Of a stretch of 13,687 nucleotides of DNA, positions 1-6,146 are shown piece by piece (positions within the stretch are counted from its first letter, which is position 1; every line of letters begins with the position of its first letter). The notes under the pieces were generated by a model. It ran no database searches and was not told where the DNA came from. It saw nothing but the letters and a program-made list of their open reading frames with translations. The stretch is taken from the NCBI GenBank assembly GCA_050742415.1, contig JBOGIF010000229.1:1-13687 (forward strand), read 5' to 3'. Source of the DNA: JBOGIF01 sp050742415 (GTDB lineage: Bacteria; Actinomycetota; Acidimicrobiia; Acidimicrobiales; AC-14). The translations under genes were made by a program, and so were the position numbers.

Positions 1-153
1 GGCCAGCACCTCGGCGGCCATGCCGTCGATCTCGACCATGCCGTTGACCGGCTCATGCCAACTCACGCCCAGGCTGCGGGAGAGCTCCGCCCGCAAGCCG
101 GCGTGGTAGAGGGCGGACAGGCTGCGCTGGTCGCATTTGATGGTGCGGGCCAT
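1..153 (-). pseudogene. MobF/TrwC-type conjugative relaxase fragment, N-terminus missing
   Basis: The minus strand reads 51 codons from an ATG at 153 and leaves the window at base 1 without a stop. The stretch around LYHAGLRAELSRSLGVSW, followed by PVNGMVEIDGM, resembles the middle of the TrwC/MobF relaxase domain. In intact family members this part follows the catalytic tyrosines and the metal-binding histidine triad. Relaxases nick and covalently hold DNA at oriT during conjugation. Here nothing homologous precedes it: an in-frame TAG lies at 198-196, inside the hairpin loop, and tRNA-Pro follows. The gene therefore lacks its catalytic N-terminus and is most likely a remnant of an integrated element. 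ATG 168 is an alternative in-frame start. The rest of the protein lies outside the window, so its length and state are unknown. Identification rests on remembered family sequence, not on a search. Confidence 0.6.
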
Positions 154-182
154 ACATCGTGCATACATGCCCGGAACTGAAA

Positions 183-208
183 GAGCCGGTGCCTTCTAGC
201 ACCGGCTC
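183..208 (-). terminator. Hairpin downstream of tRNA-Pro, probable intrinsic terminator
   Basis: A perfect 10-bp inverted repeat (GAGCCGGTGC at 183-192, complement at 199-208) encloses a 6-base loop. On the minus strand it begins 15 bases after the encoded CCA of tRNA-Pro and is followed by CTTTCAGTT, a modest T-rich tail. Position and structure fit a terminator for the tRNA transcript. The T run is weak for a textbook intrinsic terminator. Confidence 0.65.
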
Positions 209-223
209 GTACCTGCAATGTCT

Positions 224-301
224 TGGTCGGGCTGGGGAGATTTGAACTCCCGACCTCTTGACCCCCAGTCAAGCGCGCTAACCAAGCTGCGCCACAGCCC
301 G
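224..301 (-). tRNA. tRNA-Pro (anticodon GGG), CCA encoded
   Basis: A full cloverleaf can be drawn on the minus strand. The acceptor stem CGGGCTG pairs with CAGCCCG. The D stem GCGC/GCGC encloses a 10-base loop. The anticodon stem CTTGA/TCAAG encloses CTGGGGG, which gives anticodon GGG with G37. The variable loop is 5 bases, and the T stem GGGAG/CTCCC encloses TTCAAAT. Discriminator A is followed by an encoded CCA, total 78 bases. C1-G72 with A73 is usual for bacterial tRNA-Pro. It reads CCC codons, and CCU by wobble. It starts 13 bases after the stop of the small membrane protein gene. The relaxase remnant just beyond its 3' end fits the common use of tRNA 3' ends as integration sites. Confidence 0.95.
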
Positions 302-311
302 TGACGGGGTG

Positions 312-317
312 AGCTTA
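312..317 (-). promoter_or_regulatory. Possible -10 element for tRNA-Pro
   Basis: TAAGCT on the minus strand lies 10 bases before the first tRNA base and overlaps the stop codon of the small ORF. It fits the TANNNT pattern seen at other starts in this window. No clear -35 is visible. The tRNA could instead be transcribed from the phosphatase operon and processed. Confidence 0.25.
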
Positions 318-440
318 CAGGTGGGCCACGACCCAGCCGATGCCTTGGACGCCTCGCCAGGCCAGATAGACGGCCAGCGCCACCACGAGCAGCTTGAAGT
401 GCCATGGGGTGGGTGTAGAGGGTTCGGCCTCGGGCGTCAC
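315..440 (-). CDS. 41-residue single-span membrane protein coupled to the SpoIIE-type phosphatase
   Basis: This short ORF begins at GTG 440 and ends at TAA 315-317. Its start overlaps the phosphatase stop as GTGA, a classic arrangement for translational coupling. The first 14 residues are acidic and Pro/Thr-rich (TPEAEPSTPTP, then WHF). The remainder, from KLLVVALAVYLAWRG onward, is a hydrophobic segment of about 25 residues containing one Arg, Gly, Trp and a near-terminal His. It therefore looks like a single membrane span with a short polar N-terminal tail. I recognise no family. Its position makes it a candidate partner or anchor for the phosphatase, which also has membrane segments; this is inference. 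A longer reading from 524 in the same frame is Arg-rich and lies inside the phosphatase gene, so I reject that start. Confidence 0.6.
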   Translation of the reverse strand: MTPEAEPSTPTPWHFKLLVVALAVYLAWRGVQGIGWVVAHL

Positions 441-1522
441 GTCTTCCTGATCGCGAGGATGGCAACGTCGTCGCGCAGAGGGGCGGTGGCGAAGTCGCGA
501 GCGGCGGCCAAGAGCGACTTGCACAGGACGTCGGCGCCCATGCCCGGGTCTCGCCGGACGGCGGCGGCGATGCGGTCCTCCCCGAACAGCTGCTCGCCGG
601 CCCGGGCCTCGGCCAGCCCATCGGTGTAGAGCAGCAGCAGGTCGCCGGGATCGAGCGGGACCTCCCGGCTGGTGTAGGCGGCCTTGGGATCGAGGGTGAG
701 CATCGGCCCCGTCGAGCGCAGCGGCCGCACCTCGCCGTCGTGCCAGAGCCAGGCCGGGGGGTGGCCGGCGGAGGCGTAGCGCAGGGTGTGCGCCGTCTCG
801 TCGAACACCACGAGGCAGAGCGAGACGAACTCCTCCAGTTGCGTCTGCGCGGAGATGACCGCGTTCAGCTCCTCCAGCGCCTGGGCCGGGTCACGGTACT
901 GGCGCAGGAAGACGCGCAGGAGGTACTTGACCTGGAATGCGGTGATGGAGGGCTCGATGCCGTGACCCGAGACGTCGCCGATGACCGCGGCCAGCCGGGC
1001 CGGGCCGGTGGAGCAGACGTCGTAGAAGTCGCCCGCCATGAGGCCCGTGCCGGGCTCGTAGGCCCGGCCGACCTCGAAACCCTCGAACGCCGGCAGGTCC
1101 TGGGGCGCGAGGCGGGCGGCCCAGCGCCGGGGGGCCAGCTCGTCCTGGGAGAGAACCTCCTCGGCCCGGCGCTCGAGGTGGGCTCGTTCCTCGATGCGGG
1201 CAGCGTCGTCGATGAAGCGCCGGCCATAGATGATCGTCATGCCGATCGGGACGCCGAACAGCAGGCGCACGAAGTTCACCCACGGGCTGTTGGAGAGTGA
1301 CCCGAGCCCGGCGGTGAGGGCGGCCACCGCGTAGAGGAACGTGTTGTGCAGCTCCTTGCGGTAGGCGGAGCGGGCCAGGTCGGCGGCCACCTCGGCGGTC
1401 GGGCCCGCACCGCGGATACGCCGCCACGACCTTTGGAGACGAAGGGCCGAACGCCCCCAGATGACCGAGGCGGCGGCACAGCCGAGCGCCACTACCAGGA
1501 GAAGCGGGTACTCGAGCATCAC
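437..1522 (-). CDS. Membrane-anchored SpoIIE/PP2C-family serine phosphatase (RsbU-like)
   Basis: 361 residues from GTG 1522; ATG 1519, the next codon, is an equally good start. Hydrophobic segments at about residues 4-22, 62-77 and 83-100 suggest two or three membrane spans. A helical, probably coiled linker follows (103-130). The C-terminal catalytic domain covers about 145-359. Metal-binding motifs of the SpoIIE (PPM) fold are present: GDFYD (164-168), IGDVSGHG (181-188), LLLYTDGLAEAR (296-307) and RDDVAIL (350-356). Relatives dephosphorylate STAS-domain anti-anti-sigma factors in partner-switching pathways. No RsbV, RsbW or sigma-B gene is visible here, so the target is unknown. No PAS, GAF or HAMP sensor is apparent, so the input may come through the membrane part or the coupled 41-residue protein. 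It follows der by 43 bp. Confidence 0.9.
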   Translation of the reverse strand: MMLEYPLLLVVALGCAAASVIWGRSALRLQRSWRRIRGAGPTAEVAADLARSAYRKELHNTFLYAVAALTAGLGSLSNSPWVNFVRLLFGVPIGMTIIYGRRFIDDAARIEERAHLERRAEEVLSQDELAPRRWAARLAPQDLPAFEGFEVGRAYEPGTGLMAGDFYDVCSTGPARLAAVIGDVSGHGIEPSITAFQVKYLLRVFLRQYRDPAQALEELNAVISAQTQLEEFVSLCLVVFDETAHTLRYASAGHPPAWLWHDGEVRPLRSTGPMLTLDPKAAYTSREVPLDPGDLLLLYTDGLAEARAGEQLFGEDRIAAAVRRDPGMGADVLCKSLLAAARDFATAPLRDDVAILAIRKT

Positions 1523-1531
1523 CGAGAGGAA

Positions 1532-1537
1532 ATGGTA
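1532..1537 (-). promoter_or_regulatory. Putative -10 (TACCAT) for a leaderless phosphatase transcript
   Basis: On the minus strand TACCAT is followed by 9 bases and then GTG 1522. No Shine-Dalgarno sequence lies between. The same hexamer and spacing precede trpS. Together with the other starts in this window it suggests a transcript beginning at or next to the start codon. Prediction from pattern only. Confidence 0.35.
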
Positions 1538-1565
1538 GGGGTTGGCCCCCTCCCCCGCTGACGGA

Positions 1566-2867
1566 TCAGCTGGACCGGGACCGCACCCGGAGCCGCAGCG
1601 GCGTGGGCCCGAACCCGAAGTGCTCGCGGATGCGACGCTCCAGGTAGCGGAGGTAGGGCGCCGGCATGGCCCGGTTGGTGAAGAGGATGAACGTGGGCGG
1701 GTCGGTGGCGCCCTGGGTGCAGTAGAGCACCTTCCCGCTCGGCGCCGGCTGGGCCGCCTGGGCCGCCTGGACGACCTGGTTGAGCTCCCGCGTGGGGACC
1801 CGTCGGTGGTAGGCCTCCACCGCGTCGGCGAGCGCCGGCAGGAGCTTGTGCACCCCCTTGCCCGTCAGCGCGCTGAGCTTCAACACGGGGGCATAGGCGA
1901 GGAAGGCGAGCCGGTCGGCTACTTGGGCCGTCACGTCGGCCCGCTGCTCGGCGTCGAGCAGCTCCCACTTGTTGAGGACGATGAGGATGGCCGAGCCGGC
2001 CAGGTCGATCCGCTCGGCCAGCCGCTGGTCCTGGTGGGTGACGCCGGCAGTGGCGTCGATCACGAACAGGGCGGCGTCGGCCCGGTCGATGGCCTGGAGG
2101 GCCCGGACGAGCGAGTAGTACTCGGGGCCCTCGCCTATGCGGCTCTTGCGCCGCATGCCGGCGGTGTCGATGAAGCGGACAGGACCGTCCGGCGTCTCGA
2201 CGATGGTGTCGATCGTGTCCCGGGTGGTTCCGGGCTCGTCGTGGACGATGGACCGCTCGTCGCCGATGAGCCGGTTGAACAGCGTCGACTTGCCCACGTT
2301 GGGCCGCCCGGCGATCGCCACCGCCGGCACCTTGGTGGCGGATGCGCCGTTCTCGTCCTCCGACCGGACAGCTGCGGGAAGGGCTTCGACCACGGCGTCG
2401 AGGAGGTCCCCGCTCTGGCGGCCGTGCAGCGCGCTGACGGGCCACGGGTTGCCGAGGCCGAGCCGCGAGAACGCCCAGATCTCGGCTTCCCGGCTGGCGT
2501 TGTCGACCTTGTTGGCGACCACTAGCACGGGCCGGCGGGACCGTCGAAGGATGTCGGCCACCCGCTCGTCCTCGTCGGTCACGCCGATGGTGGCGTCGAC
2601 CACGAACAGCACGACGGCCGCGTCCTTGATCGCCCGTTCCGCCTGCCTGCTCACCGCCTGGTCGAGCACCTCCCCACCCTCTAGCCACCCGCCGGTGTCC
2701 ATCAGGAGGAAGTCCTCACCCCGCCAGTCGGCCTCGATGACCTTGCGGTCACGCGTGACCCCTGGCTGCTCCTCGACGATGGTCTCGCGCCGACCGACGA
2801 TGCGGTTGACCAGGGTCGACTTGCCGACGTTGGGCCGGCCGACCACGGCCACCACGGGTAGGGTCAT
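1566..2867 (-). CDS. der: Ribosome-assembly GTPase Der (EngA)
   Basis: 433 residues with two tandem Era-like GTPase domains, the hallmark of Der, and a C-terminal KH-like domain. Domain 1 shows GRPNVGKST (10-18), DTGG (57-60) and NKVD (119-122). Domain 2 shows GRPNVGKST (187-195), DTAG (234-237) and NKWE (299-302). The KH-like part covers about 350-433. Der acts in late 50S subunit maturation in the cytoplasm and is essential in well-studied bacteria. The start is ATG 2867, which shares one base with the stop of the upstream DUF512 gene (TGATG); the reading frame stays open upstream to 2987, but that part overlaps the DUF512 gene and is Arg-rich. The length is at the short end of the usual range. 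NKWE instead of NKxD in the second G4 motif is a mild variation. The DUF512-der pairing is also known from Firmicutes. Confidence 0.97.
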   Translation of the reverse strand: MTLPVVAVVGRPNVGKSTLVNRIVGRRETIVEEQPGVTRDRKVIEADWRGEDFLLMDTGGWLEGGEVLDQAVSRQAERAIKDAAVVLFVVDATIGVTDEDERVADILRRSRRPVLVVANKVDNASREAEIWAFSRLGLGNPWPVSALHGRQSGDLLDAVVEALPAAVRSEDENGASATKVPAVAIAGRPNVGKSTLFNRLIGDERSIVHDEPGTTRDTIDTIVETPDGPVRFIDTAGMRRKSRIGEGPEYYSLVRALQAIDRADAALFVIDATAGVTHQDQRLAERIDLAGSAILIVLNKWELLDAEQRADVTAQVADRLAFLAYAPVLKLSALTGKGVHKLLPALADAVEAYHRRVPTRELNQVVQAAQAAQPAPSGKVLYCTQGATDPPTFILFTNRAMPAPYLRYLERRIREHFGFGPTPLRLRVRSRSS

Positions 2868-4249
2868 CAGGCGGGCGCCATCGCCATCGCCCGGCGCAGG
2901 GAGAGCCCGTCGGTGGGCACCACCTCGACCGGCCGGGGAAGGTCCTCGACGGCGATGCCGTCGAGGAATCTCCCCTTCGACAGGCACACGTCCGGCAGCA
3001 GGAACCGGGTGGCCTCGGGCTCGGCGACCAGGGTGCGGGCCACGTCCTCGCCCACGAGAAGGCCGGTGACGCCGATGTTGCCGCCGAAGAACCGGTTCTC
3101 CACGGGCAGGACCCGCACGTCGGGGCGTCCCAGGGACTTCAGGAGCGGTCGAAGCACCTGCGCCCCGTACTCCCCGGTAAGGATCGTCGTCGAGCTCTCC
3201 GCGCCAGACCCCCCTCCCAGGTGTAATTGCGCGGACTCGGCGAGGGCTTGAGGGGGGGTGCGGTAGCCCTCGGCGGGGGCGCCGTCGACCCAGGCGAAGA
3301 AGCCGGGGCGCACTCCGATGGCGTGGTCGGTGGAGCCGAGGAGCTCGCGCTCGAAGGCCCGGGCCATGCCCACGCCGTCCTCGTGCTGCGGGAAGCCCTC
3401 GTAGGCCTCAGCCGGAGGGAACGCCCGCCTGGCCAGGAGGTAGTACTCGTCGGCGGCGAAGGCCACCCGCCGGCCGAGCACCGACAGGAAGAACCCCTGC
3501 CAGTCCTCCACCACGTCGACCACAGCGGCGGCCTCGGCCTCCGAGTGCGGCCTCAGGGAACCTTCGGTCGACCACCGGCTCACGCCCAGCGGCACGACGC
3601 ACAAGGTGGCCAGCTCCGGGTAGCGGTCGAGGACGCCGCAGAGGGTGTCGTCGAGGACGGCGCCGTCGTTGACGCCCGGGCAGACGACCACCTGGCCGTG
3701 AACCTCGATCCCGTGGTCGAGAAGGGCCCGTAGCCACCGCAGGCTGGTGGCGCCCCGACGGTTGCGGAGCATGCGGGACCGCACGTCGGGGTCGGTGGCG
3801 TGGATACTCACGTTGAGCGGGCCGAGCCGCTCGGTGACGACCCGCTCCAGGTCGATCTCGGTGAAGCGGGTGAGCGTGGTGTAGTTGCCGTAGAGGAAGG
3901 ACAGGCGGTAGTCGTCGTCCTTGGTGTAAAGGCTCTTGCGCAGGCCGGGCGGCAGCTGGTGGATGAAGCAGAACTCGCAGTGGTTGTCGCAGGTGCGGAC
4001 CTGGTCGAAGAGGGCCGACGAGACCTCGGCGCCAAAGGGCTCGCCGGCGGCCTTGGAGACAGCCAGATCGAGGTCGAGGCCCCCCCTGCGCACCTCGATG
4101 TCGAGGTCGGCCTCGTCGGTGGCCAGGCTCCACTCGATCACGTCGCGCGGCTGACGGCCGTTGAGCGAGACCACCTCGTCGCCCGGCAGCAGACCCACCC
4201 GTTGCGCCGGGGATCCGGGCGCGACGGCCACGACGTGGGGGAACGGCAT
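2867..4249 (-). CDS. PDZ-radical SAM-DUF512 protein
   Basis: 460 residues. An N-terminal PDZ-like segment (about 4-65, with GSPAQRVGLLPGDEVVSLNG) precedes a radical-SAM-like core. That core carries a cysteine cluster CDNHCEFC (Cys87, 91, 94) in CX3CX2C spacing, followed by FIHQLPPGLRKSLYTKDDDY, a strongly conserved family signature. The C-terminal DUF512 region ends around LLPDVCLSKGRFLDG. The family is widespread but its substrate is not established to my knowledge; an iron-sulfur cluster and S-adenosylmethionine chemistry are inferred from the cysteines. I chose ATG 4249 because the PDZ begins at once and a TATCCT -10 box lies 7 bases upstream. The open frame up to 4357 adds a basic tail that would overlap ispH. 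Its stop overlaps the der start, so the two are probably co-translated. Confidence 0.9.
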   Translation of the reverse strand: MPFPHVVAVAPGSPAQRVGLLPGDEVVSLNGRQPRDVIEWSLATDEADLDIEVRRGGLDLDLAVSKAAGEPFGAEVSSALFDQVRTCDNHCEFCFIHQLPPGLRKSLYTKDDDYRLSFLYGNYTTLTRFTEIDLERVVTERLGPLNVSIHATDPDVRSRMLRNRRGATSLRWLRALLDHGIEVHGQVVVCPGVNDGAVLDDTLCGVLDRYPELATLCVVPLGVSRWSTEGSLRPHSEAEAAAVVDVVEDWQGFFLSVLGRRVAFAADEYYLLARRAFPPAEAYEGFPQHEDGVGMARAFERELLGSTDHAIGVRPGFFAWVDGAPAEGYRTPPQALAESAQLHLGGGSGAESSTTILTGEYGAQVLRPLLKSLGRPDVRVLPVENRFFGGNIGVTGLLVGEDVARTLVAEPEATRFLLPDVCLSKGRFLDGIAVEDLPRPVEVVPTDGLSLRRAMAMAPA

Positions 4250-4256
4250 CGGGCCA

Positions 4257-4262
4257 AGGATA
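4257..4262 (-). promoter_or_regulatory. Putative -10 (TATCCT) for a leaderless DUF512-der transcript
   Basis: TATCCT on the minus strand is followed by exactly 7 bases and then ATG 4249. There is no room for a ribosome binding site, so the transcript would begin at the A of the start codon. This is the best -10 match of the set. A -35 would have to overlap the opposing ispH -10 near 4280-4285. Confidence 0.5.
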
Positions 4263-4276
4263 GGTGGGCTACGCCC

Positions 4277-4282
4277 TAGCCT
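4277..4282 (+). promoter_or_regulatory. Putative -10 (TAGCCT) for a leaderless ispH transcript
   Basis: TAGCCT is followed by 7 bases and then GTG 4290, mirroring the arrangement on the opposite strand. GGAG directly abuts the start codon and is too close to act as a Shine-Dalgarno sequence. The implied -35 (about 4254-4259) falls on the opposing -10. Confidence 0.42.
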
Positions 4283-4289
4283 GGCCGGA

Positions 4290-5330
4290 GTGGATGTCGA
4301 ACGGGTCCTTTTGGCCGCGCCTCGCGGCTTTTGCGCCGGCGTGGAGATGGCCATCAAGGCCCTGGCCTGGATGGTGCGGGTCTTCGAGCCGCCCGTCTAC
4401 TGCTACCACGAGATCGTGCACAACCAGCTGGTGGTCGACCGGTTCCGCCAGCTCGGGGTGGTGTTCGTGGACGACGTGGACGACGTGCCTTCGGGGTCGC
4501 CGCTCATGCTCTCGGCCCACGGCTCGGCTCCCGAGGTGCTGGCGGCGGCCAGGGGCAAGGGGGGCTTCGTCGTCGACGCCGTCTGCCCGCTGGTGACCAA
4601 GGTCCACCACGAGGTGAAGGTGCGGGCCGGAAAGGGTTACTCGGTGCTCTACGTGGGCCACGAGGGCCACGACGAGGCCGTCGGCACCATGGCGGTGGCG
4701 CCCGACGCCATCCACCTGGTGGAGTCCCAGGACGACGTGGCCGCCCTGGCCGACCCCGGTCGGCCGGTCGCCCTCCTCGCCCAGACGACCCTCAGCCACA
4801 ACGACTGGGCCGGCGTGCTGGAGGCCGCCAGGGAACGGTTCCCCGACCTGTGGATGCCGACCCGCAGCGACCTCTGCTTCGCCACCACCAACCGCCAGTC
4901 GGCGCTGACCTACATCGCCGGGTCGGCTGACGCCATCGTGGTCATCGGGTCGGCCAACTCGTCCAACACCGTGGCGTTGGAAAAGGTGGCCCGGGAGGCA
5001 GGGTGCCCGAGGGTCTACCGGGTGAACCGGGCGGAGGAGGTCCCCTACGACCTTTCCGGCACCGTGGGAGTCACCGCCGGGGCCTCGGCGCCCGAGGAGC
5101 TGGTGAGGGCCGTCATCGACCGCCTGGACCCCCGAGACGGCGTGGAGGTCGTGTCGGTCACCGACGAGGACGAGTACTTCCCGCCACCGCGGGAGCTGCG
5201 CGACCTGCTCTCGGCTCTCGACACCGCGGTTTCGGTGACCCTCGGCGCCGCTCCCCCAGCCGTTCCCGCTTTTGGGGACGACCGTCAGGTGGCGGCCAGC
5301 GACGTGCTGGACGCGCTGCGTAGCGCCTGA
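4290..5330 (+). CDS. ispH: 4-hydroxy-3-methylbut-2-enyl diphosphate reductase IspH
   Basis: 346 residues. IspH performs the last step of the MEP isoprenoid pathway, reducing HMBPP to IPP and DMAPP with an iron-sulfur cluster. The three cluster cysteines are visible: Cys15 in APRGFCAGV, Cys99 in DAVCPLVTKVH and Cys196 in SDLCFATTNRQ. Active-site segments EIVHN (41-45), GHEGHDEAVGT (123-133), QTTLS (165-169) and SANSSNT (221-227) are also present. I chose GTG 4290 because the conserved LLAAPRGFCAGV begins six residues later; the frame is open upstream to 4161, but that part overlaps the divergent DUF512 gene and has no family similarity. The last 40 or so residues form an Ala/Pro-rich tail beyond the usual fold. 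It is the only complete plus-strand gene and converges on the membrane protein gene with a 9-base gap. Confidence 0.97.
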   Translation: MDVERVLLAAPRGFCAGVEMAIKALAWMVRVFEPPVYCYHEIVHNQLVVDRFRQLGVVFVDDVDDVPSGSPLMLSAHGSAPEVLAAARGKGGFVVDAVCPLVTKVHHEVKVRAGKGYSVLYVGHEGHDEAVGTMAVAPDAIHLVESQDDVAALADPGRPVALLAQTTLSHNDWAGVLEAARERFPDLWMPTRSDLCFATTNRQSALTYIAGSADAIVVIGSANSSNTVALEKVAREAGCPRVYRVNRAEEVPYDLSGTVGVTAGASAPEELVRAVIDRLDPRDGVEVVSVTDEDEYFPPPRELRDLLSALDTAVSVTLGAAPPAVPAFGDDRQVAASDVLDALRSA

Positions 5331-5339
5331 CCCTGAGGC

Positions 5340-6146
5340 CTACTCGGGAGGCGTCGAGGTCGTGGTGGTGGGGGCCGGCGTCACCAGGAAGGGCGCCCGG
5401 GCCTCCACCGCCGGCCCGCCGTCGAAGCTCCAGCTGAACACGGCCACGTAGTCGCCGGACGGGCACAGCTCGCTGCCGTTGCACGTGCGGCGGCTCCAGT
5501 CCGCCGGCGCCGCCACCAACACCTGGCCCACCCCGAGGGCGGTGTCCTTGAACGTGTCGAGCACGCTAGCCGCCGAGAAGACGGTGGTTGCGCCCTGGCG
5601 GACCTCGAACCGCAGCGTATAGCTGGTGTAGCGGCACGCGGTGCGGGAGTCGTTGGACACGAACCCGGTGGCCGTCACCGTCTCGTCCCACTGGTAGACG
5701 GCCTGGCCGCTCTGGGCTCCGGCCGCCAGCTTCGCCGTGGCGCAACGGGGCAGCGACCCGACCGGGGTGCTGGTCGTCGACGCCGGGACGGTGCGGGCGG
5801 TGGTGACCGGAGCCTTGAGGGTCGTCGGCGGCACGGAGGACGAGGTCGCCGGGGGGGGATCGGCCGCAGGGTTCTCCGCTGCGACGCCCTCCGTGCCGCT
5901 GACGAGGGTGGTGACCGGGGCGGACGTGCTGGTGCTGGCCGGCGCTTCCGACGCCACCTGGGTGGTGTCGCCGTCGTCGCGCACGGCAAGAACTCCGGCC
6001 GGGAGCACGAGCACCATGGCCGCGAGACTGACGCCGGCGGTGACGAGCCGGCGGCGCAGCGCCAGGAGATGTCCGCGCTTGACCACGCCGGACAGCAGAT
6101 CGTCGCGGGAGCGGCCCGACGGCACGTCGTCATCCACCCACGCCAA
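5340..6146 (-). CDS. Single-span membrane protein with Cys-containing outer domain, probable partner of the ECF sigma factor
   Basis: 268 residues from TTG 6146, chosen because GGAGGAGG lies 9 bases upstream; GTG 6137 and GTG 6125 are alternatives. A short basic N-terminal tail (1-33) precedes one membrane segment (about 34-55, VTAGVSLAAMVLVLPAGVLA). A long Thr/Ser/Pro/Ala linker (about 60-130) leads to an outer domain rich in alternating hydrophobic residues (135-255) with four cysteines (135, 171, 222, 228), which could form two disulfides. The C-terminus is again Thr/Pro-rich. The start overlaps the sigma factor gene by 17 bases, so the two are coupled. The place and topology suggest an anti-sigma factor, but no zinc-binding HXXXCXXC motif is present and the cytoplasmic part is very short. 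I recognise no family; the function is inferred from context only. Confidence 0.75.
   Translation of the reverse strand: MAWVDDDVPSGRSRDDLLSGVVKRGHLLALRRRLVTAGVSLAAMVLVLPAGVLAVRDDGDTTQVASEAPASTSTSAPVTTLVSGTEGVAAENPAADPPPATSSSVPPTTLKAPVTTARTVPASTTSTPVGSLPRCATAKLAAGAQSGQAVYQWDETVTATGFVSNDSRTACRYTSYTLRFEVRQGATTVFSAASVLDTFKDTALGVGQVLVAAPADWSRRTCNGSELCPSGDYVAVFSWSFDGGPAVEARAPFLVTPAPTTTTSTPPE

Noticed and set aside
1542..2525. 327-codon plus-strand frame opposite der
   Set aside because: Antisense shadow without motifs or family likeness.
1519..2688. 389-codon minus-strand frame within der
   Set aside because: Arg/Gly/Pro-rich shadow in another frame of der, whose two P-loops and KH region are unmistakable.
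2868..2987. N-terminal extension of der by 40 codons
   Set aside because: It overlaps the DUF512 gene, is Arg-rich and unlike any Der; ATG 2867 gives the standard N-terminus.
4161..4289. N-terminal extension of IspH
   Set aside because: Overlaps the divergent DUF512 gene; the conserved IspH N-terminus begins at GTG 4290.
4250..4357. N-terminal extension of the DUF512 protein
   Set aside because: Basic, low-complexity, overlaps ispH; the PDZ domain starts directly after ATG 4249.
5331..5339. Bidirectional terminator between the convergent ispH and membrane protein genes
   Set aside because: The gap is only 9 bases and shows at most a 4-bp stem with no T run.
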